Of a DNA stretch of 64,000 bases, positions 53,991-63,560 are shown in pieces; position 1 is the stretch's first letter; the number at the start of each line of letters is the position of its first letter. Origin of the DNA: Erwinia sp. 198 (GTDB lineage Bacteria > Pseudomonadota > Gammaproteobacteria > Enterobacterales > Enterobacteriaceae); NCBI RefSeq assembly GCF_003937915.1, contig NZ_RHUM01000001.1, positions 1 through 64,000 on the forward strand, given 5' to 3'. A program made the position numbers and the translations under genes. A model generated the notes under the pieces. The model searched no databases. It was not told where the DNA came from and saw nothing but the letters and a program-made list of their open reading frames with translations.

Positions 53991-55051
53991 GGCAGACCTC
54001 CTGACTTCTTTGACATTACCTACGTTATTTCAGGCACAGAATGCAATGGAGAGGACTCCCCTGGCTCTGTATCGTTTTTTCCTGACTGCTTTTAAGTGGG
54101 CGACTGTGCGCCGGGCATGTTCTCTTCAGGCCAGGCTGAAGGGAGCTGCTCATCATTTTCCGGGTCTCTGAGAGGAGAAAGCCTGGGGAGTCTTCTTGCT
54201 GCATAGATATGCCGAGACACTGGCCCGTCAGGAACGCTTCCAGCGAAATTCCAACTTATCGGGAAAGCGTACTCAGGTCAAATAGCGCGCTTAGGGAGGC
54301 TTTGTGGGTGTGTATGTTAAGCATGTTTTTGTTTTATAATGTTTTATTGCTATTTTTTCTATGTATAGTTTTGTCATTTATCCCCCGGGAAGTGTGAACT
54401 GTCTCACTGTAGTGCAGGCCGCAAATCTCTGCACCATGCTGGTGCTGGGGGTATTGCCAGCAGAAAATGCTAAGAAAGTGGCCTTAATTATTGAAACTGG
54501 CTGTTTTTAACAGGGATGCTTATTTGAATTAAACCTCCAGGCATCATTAGTAAAATTAATCAGGCTGGTTTTGATTGCATTCACGTTTAATGTGAATTTT
54601 TATTCATTGCTTTTCGGGCGAAAGCGCGGCGGCAGGCGCTTATCGCTATGAATTTCAAAAACGGATGATGCACTTAAGGCAAAACGGGCTATGCACAGGT
54701 TAAACATCACTTTTCGCGTACCGATGGCGCTCAACGGCGTATACCCTGTACCGCTGTTACAAAGTCTGTTGGCAACGAAAGTCAATGACCGCGCGGGGCG
54801 CGGTCACGCTTACCCTCAACCAACAGCGGCGGCGTTCGCCAGACGGCCATGCTTCTTCGGGGTTAAACGGCGGCAGGCCTGGCGGATGGCATAAGACGAT
54901 AATGACCTGTTTTTTTGACAGGCGCGGGACGTCAATCGTGGCTTTGCTTTCAGACTGCACCGAAGCGGTGCAGTCTGCGCAGGGAGCCGTTACCTTTGTC
55001 TTTTAAGCTTTTGCGGTATGATTGACGGTACTGCTCTCGAAGGGACCTTTT
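53991..55051. other. long intergenic region between the gltB-like gene and arcB
   Basis: About 1 kb with no supportable gene; E. coli has yhcC here. It contains AT-rich blocks (54300-54400 and 54480-54610), a hairpin TGACCGCG CGGGG CGCGGTCA (54785-54805), and a perfect ten-pair hairpin at 54952-54976. It must hold the divergent promoters of the gltB-like gene and arcB, but I see no convincing -35/-10 or sigma54 element for either. Confidence 0.6.
54952..54976 (+). repeat. perfect hairpin upstream of arcB
   Basis: AGACTGCACC GAAGC GGTGCAGTCT is a ten-pair inverted repeat about 75 bases before the arcB start, without a T run on either strand. It could be an operator or an mRNA leader structure. 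Confidence 0.6.
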
Positions 55052-57385
55052 ATGAAACAAATTCGTCTGTTAGCCCAGTACTACGTCGATTTAATGGTGA
55101 AGCTGGGGCTGGTACGCTTTTCTTTGCTGCTGGCTTCGGCGCTGGTAGTGCTGGCGATGATCGTGCAGATGGCGGTCACGATGGTGCTGCGCGGACATGT
55201 AGAAAGCATTGATATGGTTCGCTCGGTCTTTTTCGGGTTGCTGATAACGCCGTGGGCCGTCTATTTCCTGTCGGTAGTGGTCGAGCAGCTGGAGGAGTCG
55301 CGGCAGCGCCTGGCGCGCCTGGTGGATAAGCTGGAAGAGATGCGCCATCGCGATCTGGAGCTAAACCAGCAGATGAAGGAGAACATTACCCAGCTCAATC
55401 AGGAGATCGCCGATCGTATCAAGGCGGAAAAAGCGCGCCTGCAGGTGATGGACAAACTGACGGAGGAGATGACCAGGCGTGAGCAGGCGCAAATTGAGCT
55501 GGAGCAGCAGTCTTCTTTCCTGCGTTCGTTTCTGGATGCCTCACCCGATCTGGTGTTCTACCGCAATATCGATCAGCAGTTTTCCGGCTGCAACCGGGCC
55601 ATGGAGCTGCTGACGGGCAAAAGCGAGAAGCAGCTTATCGGCCTGACGCCGCACGATGTCTACGATCGTGACGCCGCGACCAAAGTGCTGGAAACGGACG
55701 AGAAGGTGTTTCGCCATAACGTCTCGCTGACCTACGAGCAGTGGCTGCAGTATCCCGATGGACGCAAGGCCTGCTTTGAGATCCGTAAAGTGCCTTATTA
55801 CGACCGCGTTGGCAAACGCAGCGGGCTGATGGGCTTTGGACGCGATATAACCGAGCGTAAACGCTACCAGGACGCTTTAGAGAACGCGAGCAGGGAAAAG
55901 ACCACTTTTATCTCTACGATCAGCCACGAGCTTCGTACGCCGCTTAACGGCATCGTCGGGCTAAGCCGCATCCTGCTGGATACCGAGCTTAACCCGGAAC
56001 AGTTGAAATACCTGAAAACCATCCACGTCTCGGCCATCACGCTGGGCAATATTTTCAATGACGTTATCGAAATGGATAAGATCGAGCGCCGCAAGGTGCA
56101 GCTGGATAACCAGCCGGTTGATTTTACCGGCTTCCTGGCGGATTTGGAGAATCTCTCCGGCCTGCTGGCCCAGCCGAAAGGGCTGAAGTTCGTGCTCGAC
56201 GCCCATCCGCCTTTACCGCATAAAATTATCACCGACGGCACGCGGCTGCGTCAGATCCTGTGGAACCTGATCGGCAACGCGGTGAAATTTACCCAGCAGG
56301 GCAGCATTATCGTGCGGGTGGCCTATCAGGGCGAAGACTGTCTGCGTTTTGAAGTGGAAGATTCCGGCATGGGGATCCCGCAGGACGAGCAGGACAAAAT
56401 CTTTGCCATGTATTATCAGGTGAAAGATCAGCATGGCGGTAAACCGGCGACCGGCACCGGCATTGGGCTGGCGGTTTCGCGTCGACTGGCGCAGAGCATG
56501 GGCGGGGATATCAGCGTGCGCAGCGCGCCCGGTAAGGGCTCCTGCTTTACGCTGACGGTTAATGCGCCGCGCGTCGTAACGCAGCATGAGGCCGAGCAGC
56601 CAGCGGACGACATGCCGCTACCGGCGCTGCACGTCCTGCTGGTTGAGGATATTGAGCTGAACGTGGTCGTAGCGCGTTCGGTGCTGGAGAAGCTGGGTAA
56701 CAGCGTGGAAGTGGCCATGACGGGCGCAGAAGCGCTGACGATGTTCGATCCCGAAGAGTTTGACCTGGTGCTGCTGGATATTCAGCTGCCGGATATGACC
56801 GGTCTTGACGTGGCGAGGGAAATCCATCGGCGCCACGGCCATCAACAGCTGCCGCCGCTGGTGGCGCTGACCGCTAACGTGCTTAAAGATAAAAAAGAGT
56901 ATCTGGATGCGGGCATGGACGACGTGCTGAGTAAACCGCTGGCGGTACCGGCGCTGACCGCCATTATCCAGAAATACTGGGACTACCAGGAGCAGGAGAA
57001 CGAGCCGGCGGAACCTTCTCACTCTGACGCACCCGTGCTGCTGGATATTACCATGCTGGAGCAGTATATCGAGCTGGTTGGGCCACAGCTGATTGTGCAG
57101 AGTCTGGAAATGTTTGAAAAGATGATGCCAGGTTATCTGGAAGTATTGGATTTGAACATGACCGCGCGCGATCAAAAAGGCATTGCGGAAGAAGGGCACA
57201 AGATCAAAGGCGCGGCGGGATCGGTTGGTCTGGTTCATTTACAGCAGCTGGCGAAACAGATCCAAAGCCCTGAGCTGCCGGCGTGGTGGGACAATGTGCA
57301 GGAGTGGATTGACGAGCTGAAACACGAGTGGCGTAACGACGTTGCGGTACTGCGGGAATGGGTGGCAAAGGCCCAAAAAAAATGA
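55052..57385 (+). CDS. arcB: aerobic respiration control sensor kinase ArcB
   Basis: Tripartite hybrid sensor kinase that, under oxygen limitation, phosphorylates ArcA to repress respiratory genes. The start MKQIRLLAQYYVDL gives 777 residues. Layout: two membrane helices (22-46 and 58-77), a coiled coil, a PAS domain with both redox-sensing cysteines Cys180 and Cys241, HisKA with His292, an ATPase domain (GTGIGLA), a receiver with Asp576, and a C-terminal HPt domain with His716. All phosphorelay residues are present. Its 3' end overlaps the terminator of ArcZ on the other strand. Confidence 0.98.
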   Translation: MKQIRLLAQYYVDLMVKLGLVRFSLLLASALVVLAMIVQMAVTMVLRGHVESIDMVRSVFFGLLITPWAVYFLSVVVEQLEESRQRLARLVDKLEEMRHRDLELNQQMKENITQLNQEIADRIKAEKARLQVMDKLTEEMTRREQAQIELEQQSSFLRSFLDASPDLVFYRNIDQQFSGCNRAMELLTGKSEKQLIGLTPHDVYDRDAATKVLETDEKVFRHNVSLTYEQWLQYPDGRKACFEIRKVPYYDRVGKRSGLMGFGRDITERKRYQDALENASREKTTFISTISHELRTPLNGIVGLSRILLDTELNPEQLKYLKTIHVSAITLGNIFNDVIEMDKIERRKVQLDNQPVDFTGFLADLENLSGLLAQPKGLKFVLDAHPPLPHKIITDGTRLRQILWNLIGNAVKFTQQGSIIVRVAYQGEDCLRFEVEDSGMGIPQDEQDKIFAMYYQVKDQHGGKPATGTGIGLAVSRRLAQSMGGDISVRSAPGKGSCFTLTVNAPRVVTQHEAEQPADDMPLPALHVLLVEDIELNVVVARSVLEKLGNSVEVAMTGAEALTMFDPEEFDLVLLDIQLPDMTGLDVAREIHRRHGHQQLPPLVALTANVLKDKKEYLDAGMDDVLSKPLAVPALTAIIQKYWDYQEQENEPAEPSHSDAPVLLDITMLEQYIELVGPQLIVQSLEMFEKMMPGYLEVLDLNMTARDQKGIAEEGHKIKGAAGSVGLVHLQQLAKQIQSPELPAWWDNVQEWIDELKHEWRNDVAVLREWVAKAQKK

Positions 57386-57404
57386 CCCCGACCGAGGCCG
57401 GGGT
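57375..57404 (-). terminator. arcZ: ArcZ terminator, overlapping the arcB stop
   Basis: The stem CCCCGGCC / GGTCGGGG and its T run lie across the last codons and stop of arcB. On the plus strand the same hairpin is not followed by Ts, so it serves mainly ArcZ. Confidence 0.88.
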
Positions 57405-57497
57405 GCGCGAATACTGCGCCAACACCAGGGAAACTTGAGGCCTACGCTGTTCTTAAAGTAAGAGTATCGAAGCGCAGGCGCGGTATTGGGTAAAACG
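57375..57497 (-). ncRNA. arcZ: small regulatory RNA ArcZ
   Basis: On the minus strand, directly beyond arcB, lies the conserved ArcZ core AGTTTCCCTGGTGTTGGCGC, then AGTATTCGCGCACCCCGG and a hairpin CCCCGGCC TCGG TCGGGGTC closed by eight Ts (57375-57382). ArcZ is an Hfq-binding RNA at the same place in E. coli; its processed 3' part, which starts at about 57436 here, activates rpoS and represses many mRNAs. In E. coli it is repressed by ArcA-P and in turn destabilises arcB mRNA. The 5' end is estimated from the E. coli length of 121 bases. Confidence 0.9.
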
Positions 57498-58260
57498 CTC
57501 AGGAACTACCTTAGCAAAACTCCCATCACATGTTACAAGATTCATTAAAATGTGTGATGTGGAGCAGCGTTTGCAGACAGAAAACATTAATTTGATGATA
57601 CAGTCAAGCACGGAATGAATTTATTCGCGATCTTGCGCAAAAATTGTACAATTGTGCCAGTTTTTGTCCGGTTTTGATTGACGTAGACAGGTAACCGGTT
57701 CCATTGATCGCTAGCAGTAATGCTAAAAGAATTTCACCCCGGCTGGCAAATATTTAACTCCATGTAAAACATGTCCTTTTTGTGAGATTGGTGTCTCTCT
57801 GGTGAAACCGTACGGTACAGCAAAATGGAAAGTGATATTGGAAGGAATTAACGATTAATAATCATATTTTTATCGTAATCCTTTTAAATAAAGGGGCAAT
57901 TTTCGCTCACTAACCGAAAAGCATAACCCGGGCCCACGGCCATTCTGAGGGGCCTTTAAGATAACATTAGCAAAAGCTAACTCACGCAATTTATAAGTGG
58001 TATGAATGAATTGGTTGACGTTATGTGGGCGAATCGGGCTGATTATTTCTTCATCACTACAGGTTCGTTTACGGCATGGAACCGATTCCTGGTGCGCGGA
58101 AGTGATTGAAGCACCTGACACATTTACAAAGTGCTTCAAGTTGTAAGCGCATGCAAACGTTTACATTAAGTCAAATGCGTTGCGCCCCGCACCCATTTTT
58201 TACATTGCACGAACGGGTTCCTGTTACGTGAATTCATAAGATCATAATGGATAAATTTTA
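57498..58260. other. AT-rich intergenic region upstream of mtgA
   Basis: No gene is supported; E. coli has elbB between arcZ and mtgA, and I see no trace of it. Notable elements are the palindrome AATTGTACAATT (57642-57653), a nine-pair hairpin TTGAAGCAC/GTGCTTCAA (58106-58139) and the PurR-like site listed separately. Confidence 0.55.
58151..58166. promoter_or_regulatory. PurR/LacI-family-type operator
   Basis: ATGCAAACGTTTACAT fits the PurR consensus ANGCAANCGNTTNCNT at every fixed position. It lies 95 bases before the mtgA start. Other LacI-family regulators bind similar sequences, so the regulator is not certain. Confidence 0.5.
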
Positions 58261-58980
58261 ATGAAGCAGCGCAAAAAAATCAGCGGACAGCGGCTAAAAA
58301 CCTGGGCATTACGATTGACGATCGGCCTGGCCGGGATCGTGCTCGCCGGGATCCTGCTTTTTTCTTTTTTGCCCGTACCTTTCTCTGCCGTGATGGCAGA
58401 AAGGCAGATCGGCGCATGGCTGAGCGGCGATTTCCGCTACGCCGCGCATTCAGACTGGGTAGAGATGAAAAATATCTCTCCCTGGATGCCGCTGGCGGTT
58501 ATCGCCTCTGAGGATCAAAAATTTCCTAACCACTGGGGATTTGACGTACAGGCGATCCAGTCGGTGCTGGATGGCGAAGAGGCCCGAATGCGCGGCGCTT
58601 CTACGCTCTCGCAGCAAACCGCAAAGAACGTGTTTTTATGGGATGGGCGCAGCTGGATACGTAAGGGACTGGAAGCGGGCCTGACGGTTGCGATCGAAAC
58701 CGTGTGGACAAAACGGCGCATTTTGACGGTCTATCTGAACGTAGCAGAGTTCGGCGAGGGCATATTTGGCGTGGAAGAAGCATCGCAACGCTATTTTCAT
58801 AAGCCCGCCAGCCGCCTGACAATGGCGGAAGCAGCATTGCTGGCGGCCGTGTTGCCGAACCCGATCCGTTTTCGCGCCGACGCGCCGTCGGCCTATGTGC
58901 GCCAGCGGCAGCAGTGGATCTTACGCCAGATGCGCCAGCTGGGCGGGGAAGGCTTTCTGAACGCGCATAAGCTACGCTGA
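58261..58980 (+). CDS. mtgA: monofunctional peptidoglycan glycosyltransferase
   Basis: Polymerises glycan strands from lipid II without a transpeptidase domain; in E. coli it works at the division site. The 239-residue protein has one N-terminal membrane helix (about 18-38) and the GT51 motifs: catalytic Glu in [14 protein letters not shown] near residue 84, [26 protein letters not shown] and [16 protein letters not shown]. It aligns over its length with E. coli MtgA. Convergent with npr; yrbL, found between them in E. coli, is absent. Confidence 0.97.
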   Translation: MKQRKKISGQRLKTWALRLTIGLAGIVLAGILLFSFLPVPFSAVMAERQIGAWLSGDFRYAAHSDWVEMKNISPWMPLAVIASEDQKFPNHWGFDVQAIQSVLDGEEARMRGASTLSQQTAKNVFLWDGRSWIRKGLEAGLTVAIETVWTKRRILTVYLNVAEFGEGIFGVEEASQRYFHKPASRLTMAEAALLAAVLPNPIRFRADAPSAYVRQRQQWILRQMRQLGGEGFLNAHKLR

Positions 58981-59104
58981 CAGAAAGGGCGGCCTGACGA
59001 GAAAGAACCGCGCTCAGGCGCACGTCAACGTATGCAGAGCATCACGAGCAGGGACAGCGCTCAGTCGCGTAATAGGCCAGGAAGAGAAGTAAAGGTACGC
59101 TGAG

Positions 59105-59137
59105 GGTAAAGAACCGCGCTCAGGGGGGCTGAGCGCG
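59105..59137 (-). terminator. terminator of the rpoN operon
   Basis: On the minus strand CGCGCTCAG CCCCC CTGAGCGCG forms a nine-pair stem followed by GTTCTTT, a broken T run. It lies about 15 bases after the npr stop. Confidence 0.65.
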
Positions 59138-59150
59138 TCTGAGCGGCTGA

Positions 59151-59423
59151 TTAATCCTCGTCGAAGCCGGCATTAAAGAGTTCAATCACTGCCGCCAGCG
59201 CTTTTTCTTCTTCCGGCCCGCTGGCTTCTATCTCAATCTGCCCGCCTTTCGCCGAATCCAGCATCAGCAATGCAATAACGCTGCTGGCTTCCGCTTCCGT
59301 ACCGCTCTCGTTGCGTAGCAGCACCTCGGCGTCGAAGCTTTGCACCAGTTCAAACAGCTTCATCGCCGGTCTGGCATGCATACCCAGCTTGTTTTTGATC
59401 TCAACCACTTGTTTAACGGTCAT
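59151..59423 (-). CDS. npr: PTS-Ntr phosphocarrier protein NPr
   Basis: HPr-like carrier that moves phosphate from EI-Ntr to EIIA-Ntr in the nitrogen PTS. The 90-residue protein has the phosphorylation site His16 in [10 protein letters not shown] and the Ser46-region [14 protein letters not shown]. Its ATG overlaps the rapZ stop by 4 bases, showing translational coupling. Last gene of the operon. Confidence 0.98.
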   Translation of the reverse strand: MTVKQVVEIKNKLGMHARPAMKLFELVQSFDAEVLLRNESGTEAEASSVIALLMLDSAKGGQIEIEASGPEEEKALAAVIELFNAGFDED

Positions 59424-60274
59424 GATTTGCGCTTTTCCAGAGTACGATGACGGGACTGCACGTTCTTGCCGCGCGAGCGGAAATAGTCAGCGAGCTGTTC
59501 GGCAATGTAAACCGAGCGATGCTTGCCGCCTGTACAGCCAATCGCCACGGTAAGATAGCTGCGGTTGTTGGTTTCCAGCATCGGCAGCCACAGTTCAAGA
59601 TAGCTGCGCGTCTGATAGATAAAATTGTGCACTTCGGTATGACGATCCAGGAAAGCGGCCACCGGACGATCCAGTCCCGTCATCGGCCGCAATTTTGGAT
59701 CCCAGTGCGGGTTCGGCAGGAAGCGGACGTCGAACACGTAATCGGCATCGATCGGAATGCCGTGCTTGAAGCCAAAGGATTCAAACACCATCGTCAGTTC
59801 ACGTTCACGCTTGCCTAACAGGCGAGTGCGCAGCATTTCGGCCAGTTCGTGCACCGACATCTCCGAGGTATCGACGATCAGATCCGCACGCGAGCGAAGC
59901 GGCTCCAGCAGATCGCTCTCTTCATCAATGGCGCTTTCCAGCGAAAGATTTTTACTGGAAAGCGGATGCAGGCGTCGGGTATCGCTGTAGCGCCGGATCA
60001 GCGTATTGCGATCGGCATCCAGAAACAGCAGCTGCGGCGAAAAGCTGTCGGGGAGGCCGGTCAGCGCCTTCTCAAAGATTTCCGGGGACTCTGGCATATT
60101 ACGCACGTCAATACTGACGGCCGCCGAGATGTTACGATCCGCCAGTGACCTGGCCAGCTCCGGTAGCAGCACCACGGGCAGATTATCCACGCAGTAGAAG
60201 CCCATATCCTCCAGCGCCCTCAACGCGACGGACTTACCGGAACCAGAACGCCCGCTGACGATCATCAGCACCAT
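59420..60274 (-). CDS. rapZ: RNase adaptor RapZ
   Basis: Binds the small RNA GlmZ and guides RNase E to it, controlling glucosamine-6-phosphate synthesis. The 284-residue protein has Walker A GRSGSGKS at residues 8-15, Walker B-like VDTSEM, the C-terminal RNA- and GlcN6P-binding domain with [11 protein letters not shown], and the basic tail [11 protein letters not shown]. Between ptsN (89-base gap) and npr (overlap). Confidence 0.98.
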   Translation of the reverse strand: MVLMIVSGRSGSGKSVALRALEDMGFYCVDNLPVVLLPELARSLADRNISAAVSIDVRNMPESPEIFEKALTGLPDSFSPQLLFLDADRNTLIRRYSDTRRLHPLSSKNLSLESAIDEESDLLEPLRSRADLIVDTSEMSVHELAEMLRTRLLGKRERELTMVFESFGFKHGIPIDADYVFDVRFLPNPHWDPKLRPMTGLDRPVAAFLDRHTEVHNFIYQTRSYLELWLPMLETNNRSYLTVAIGCTGGKHRSVYIAEQLADYFRSRGKNVQSRHRTLEKRKS

Positions 60275-60363
60275 GACTTATTCTCCTGATTTGAAGCCTT
60301 TCCAAAGGGACGGGGAGCTTCCCTGTGCATACGCTCGGGCCGGCAGACCGGCCCACTAAAGGC

Positions 60364-60849
60364 TTAAGAGGCGGCTTGTGGTTCCTCTGCCATGATAGCA
60401 AAAAGCTCTTCATCGCTTTGCGCGGCGCGCAGTCGGCGGCAGACCGTTTTATCGGCCAGGCGTTTTGCGACCAGCGAGAGCGTGTGCAGATGCGTTTTAC
60501 ACTGATCGGCAGGCACCAGCAGGGCGAAAAGCAGATCGACCGGTTGATTATCGATAGCGTCGAAGGCTACCGGCTGATCGAGACGGATAAATACGCCTAC
60601 CGCGCGCAGCGTATCCTCCACCAGCTTGCCGTGTGGGATCGCGATGCCATTACCTATGCCGGTACTGCCCATACGTTCACGCGTCAGGATCGCTTCAAAG
60701 ATCGTCTGATGCGGCAGATTAAGCTGTTTGGCCGCCAGCTCGCTGATAATCTCCAGCGCCCGCTTTTTGCTCTGGCAATGCACGCCGTTGCGGGTACAGG
60801 AAAGGCTCAGGACCGAGCTCAGTTCCAGTGTCAGGTCATTGTTCATCAT
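60364..60849 (-). CDS. ptsN: PTS-Ntr EIIA component PtsN
   Basis: Terminal phosphoacceptor of the nitrogen PTS; its phosphorylation state controls potassium transport and other targets. The start MMNNDLTLELSSVL gives 161 residues and aligns with E. coli PtsN; an upstream Met adds 11 residues without homology. The active site His73 lies in GNGIAIPHGK. It follows hpf after about 190 bases. Confidence 0.97.
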   Translation of the reverse strand: MMNNDLTLELSSVLSLSCTRNGVHCQSKKRALEIISELAAKQLNLPHQTIFEAILTRERMGSTGIGNGIAIPHGKLVEDTLRAVGVFIRLDQPVAFDAIDNQPVDLLFALLVPADQCKTHLHTLSLVAKRLADKTVCRRLRAAQSDEELFAIMAEEPQAAS

Positions 60850-61039
60850 AGGTTCACTTAGGTATTCACTTCCGCCTGGCAAAACGGCGCTGCCCGATCG
60901 TTCGGCAGGCCATCAGTCGAATGCATTATGCCCGTTGATTAACGGCCCGCCTTCTGCAATCAGAAGACGAGCCGGTTAGTTTACACCACATTCTTATCAG
61001 ATAAGGGTGGCGAAAAAATAATCAATGCTTCAGGGGTAA

Positions 61040-61327
61040 TTAATGCTGCTTCAGCTTGTCTTTATGTTTATTCAGCTGGCGCGTCAGCTTGTCGATCAGG
61101 CCGTCAATCGCCGCATACATATCTTTTTCTTCCGAGGTGGCGTGCAACTCACCACCGCTGACGTGCAGCGTCGCATCGGCGACCTGCGTCACCTTTTCCA
61201 CCTTCAGCACAATATAAACCTGGCCGATACGGTCAGTGTATTGCTCCAGCTTGGCGAATTTAGCCACCACGAATTCACGTAAAGGCTCGGTAATTTCAAC
61301 ATTCTGCCCGGTAATATTGAGTTGCAT
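61040..61327 (-). CDS. hpf: ribosome hibernation promoting factor
   Basis: Short HPF that converts 90S ribosome dimers to stable 100S particles in stationary phase. The 95-residue protein aligns with E. coli Hpf (MQLNITGQNVEITEPLRE; DMYAAIDGLIDKLTRQLNKH). It lies 22 bases after rpoN in the same operon. Confidence 0.98.
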   Translation of the reverse strand: MQLNITGQNVEITEPLREFVVAKFAKLEQYTDRIGQVYIVLKVEKVTQVADATLHVSGGELHATSEEKDMYAAIDGLIDKLTRQLNKHKDKLKQH

Positions 61328-61349
61328 AAGCTCTTCCTTATCTGTTCGT

Positions 61350-62783
61350 TCAGACCAGCTGCTTGCGCTGGTTTGAGGGCGGGATGGATAAAGACTCTCG
61401 GTACTTCGCGACGGTGCGGCGGGCCACGATAATCCCCTGATCGGAGAGCAGGGTGGTCAGCTTGCTGTCGCTAAGAGGCTTGGCGGGATTCTCCGCCGAG
61501 ATCAATTTCTTTACCAGCGCGCGAATGGCCGTGGAAGAGGCTTCGCCGCCGCTTTCGGTGTTCACGTGACTGGAGAAGAAATATTTCAGTTCAAAAATAC
61601 CGCGTGGGCTGTGCAGGTATTTTTGCGTGGTAACGCGTGAAATCGTCGATTCGTGCATCTCTACGGCGGAGGCGATATCCGCCAGCACCATAGGACGCAT
61701 AAACTCTTCACCCTGCTCGAAGAAGGCCTGCTGCTGGTCGACGATGCAGCGCGTGACCTTCAGCAGCGTATCGTTGCGGCTCTCCAGGCTTTTTATCAGC
61801 CAGCGGGCTTCCTGCAAATTGCTGCGGATAAACTGGCTGTCGCTGTCGCTGCGAGAGCTGCCGCCCAGAGAGGCATAGTGCTGGTTGATCTTCAGGCGCG
61901 GCACGCTGTCGGCGTTCAGTTCCACCACCCAGCGGGCGCCGATTTTACGCACCAGCACGTCCGGGATGACATATTCCGGTTCGCTGGTATTAATCGACTG
62001 GCCGGGGCGCGGGTCAAGCGACTGGATCAGCTGCATGGCGTTTTTCAGCACGTCCTCTTTCAGCCGCGTGACGCGCATCAGGCTGCGGAAGTCGTGGTTA
62101 GCCAGCAGGTCCAGATGGTCGCTGACAATAAGCCTGGCCTCTTTCAGCCAGGGCGTGTCATCCACGAACTGCGACAGCTGTACCAGCAGGCAGTCGCGCA
62201 GATCGCGTGCGCAGACGCCGATCGGATCGAACCGCTGAACGCGCTTCAGTACCGCTTCGACTTCTTCCGCAGAAAGCTCTTCGTTGCCGATACTCTCCTG
62301 GATCTCCTGGAGAGAAACGGTCAGATAGCCGGTCGGATCCACGGCGTCGACAATAGCGGTAGCGATGGCGCGATCGGTATCGGTAAAAGGCGTCAGTTCT
62401 ACCTGCCATATCAGGTAGTCCTGCAACGACTGGGTAGTTTCGCCCTGATAAACAGGCAGCTCGTCGTCGTGGTAGTCGGTGCCGGTGCCCGACGGCGTAC
62501 CGGCGGTGTAGATTTCGTCCCAGGTGGCGTCGAGCGGCAGCTCTTCCGGCATATCTTTTTGTTCCAGCGCCTCGCGGGTATCCAGCGCCTCTTTTTCCTG
62601 ATATTCGCGGCTGTCGACTTCTTCGTGAAGATCGGTTTGTTCAAGCAGCGGGTTGCTTTCCAGCGCCAGCTGAATTTCCTGCTGGAGTTCAAGCGTAGAG
62701 AGTTGCAGCAGACGTATCGCCTGCTGCAGTTGTGGCGTCATGGCAAGCTGTTGGCTAAGCCTGAGCTGCAAACCTTGCTTCAT
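61350..62783 (-). CDS. rpoN: RNA polymerase sigma54 factor
   Basis: Sigma factor for -24/-12 promoters, which need activators such as NtrC. The 477-residue protein has the Gln/Leu-rich region I (first 45 residues), an acidic region II (about 50-110), the core-binding region III and, near the C terminus, the RpoN box [10 protein letters not shown]. It is probably the factor for the yhdWXYZ promoter at 4554-4569. Confidence 0.99.
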   Translation of the reverse strand: MKQGLQLRLSQQLAMTPQLQQAIRLLQLSTLELQQEIQLALESNPLLEQTDLHEEVDSREYQEKEALDTREALEQKDMPEELPLDATWDEIYTAGTPSGTGTDYHDDELPVYQGETTQSLQDYLIWQVELTPFTDTDRAIATAIVDAVDPTGYLTVSLQEIQESIGNEELSAEEVEAVLKRVQRFDPIGVCARDLRDCLLVQLSQFVDDTPWLKEARLIVSDHLDLLANHDFRSLMRVTRLKEDVLKNAMQLIQSLDPRPGQSINTSEPEYVIPDVLVRKIGARWVVELNADSVPRLKINQHYASLGGSSRSDSDSQFIRSNLQEARWLIKSLESRNDTLLKVTRCIVDQQQAFFEQGEEFMRPMVLADIASAVEMHESTISRVTTQKYLHSPRGIFELKYFFSSHVNTESGGEASSTAIRALVKKLISAENPAKPLSDSKLTTLLSDQGIIVARRTVAKYRESLSIPPSNQRKQLV

Positions 62784-62831
62784 ATTCAGGATACTTATTC
62801 CTTAAAAATCTTGACCGGTCTGAACACCTTA

Positions 62832-63557
62832 TCAGAGTCTGAACTCTTCGCCCAAATAGACGCGCTTAACTTGTTCATCCTGGAGGATTTGCTCAGGCGA
62901 GCCGTGAGCGATCAGGTGACCCTGGCTGACGATATAGGCTCGTTCGCAGACGGCCAGGGTTTCACGCACGTTGTGATCGGTGATCAGCACGCCCAGGCCG
63001 CTGTCGCGCAGGTGTTCGATAATTTTTTTAATATCAATCACTGAAATCGGGTCGACGCCAGCGAAAGGCTCATCCAGCAGGATGAATTTAGGATTCGCCG
63101 CCAGCGCGCGCGCGATCTCTACGCGACGACGTTCACCGCCGGAAAGCGCCTGACCCATGCTGTCGCGCAGGTGCGCGATATGGAACTCTTCCATCAGCTC
63201 GTTAGCGCGATCGGTTCGCTGTTCCGCCGTTAAATCATCACGGATTTGCAGCACCGCCATCAGGTTGTCGTACACGCTCAGGCGGCGAAAAATAGAGGCT
63301 TCCTGCGGCAGATAGCCGATGCCCCGACGCGCGCGCGCGTGCAGCGGCAGAATACTGATATCTTCATCATCGATAACGATGCGGCCCGCGTCGCGCGGCA
63401 CAATGCCCACTACCATATAAAACGTGGTGGTCTTACCGGCACCGTTCGGGCCCAGCAGACCCACGATCTCACCGGATTTTACCTCCAGGCTGACATCTTC
63501 CACCACGCGTCGGCCTTTGTAGGCCTTCGCCAGATTTTGCGCAATTAAAGTCGCCAT
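62832..63557 (-). CDS. lptB: LPS export ABC transporter ATPase LptB
   Basis: Powers extraction of LPS from the inner membrane with LptFG and LptC. The 241-residue protein has Walker [10 protein letters not shown] at 36-44, the signature [11 protein letters not shown] near residue 138 and Walker [13 protein letters not shown] near residue 158. It lies 3 bases after lptA and 48 before rpoN. Confidence 0.99.
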   Translation of the reverse strand: MATLIAQNLAKAYKGRRVVEDVSLEVKSGEIVGLLGPNGAGKTTTFYMVVGIVPRDAGRIVIDDEDISILPLHARARRGIGYLPQEASIFRRLSVYDNLMAVLQIRDDLTAEQRTDRANELMEEFHIAHLRDSMGQALSGGERRRVEIARALAANPKFILLDEPFAGVDPISVIDIKKIIEHLRDSGLGVLITDHNVRETLAVCERAYIVSQGHLIAHGSPEQILQDEQVKRVYLGEEFRL

Positions 63558-63560
63558 GGC

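Noticed and set aside
54207-54221. Possible sigma54 promoter before the gltB-like gene (CGGCATATCTATGCA on the minus strand)
   Set aside because: The GG and GC elements are nine bases apart where ten are required, and the leading T is missing.
54209-54397. Possible 62-residue membrane peptide gene between the gltB-like gene and arcB
   Set aside because: The hydrophobic end comes from an AT-rich block; there is no convincing ribosome-binding site and no recognisable family.
57870-58139. 89-codon frame on the minus strand upstream of mtgA
   Set aside because: TTG-type start inside a hairpin, no homology recognised and no ElbB-like segment; treated as non-coding.
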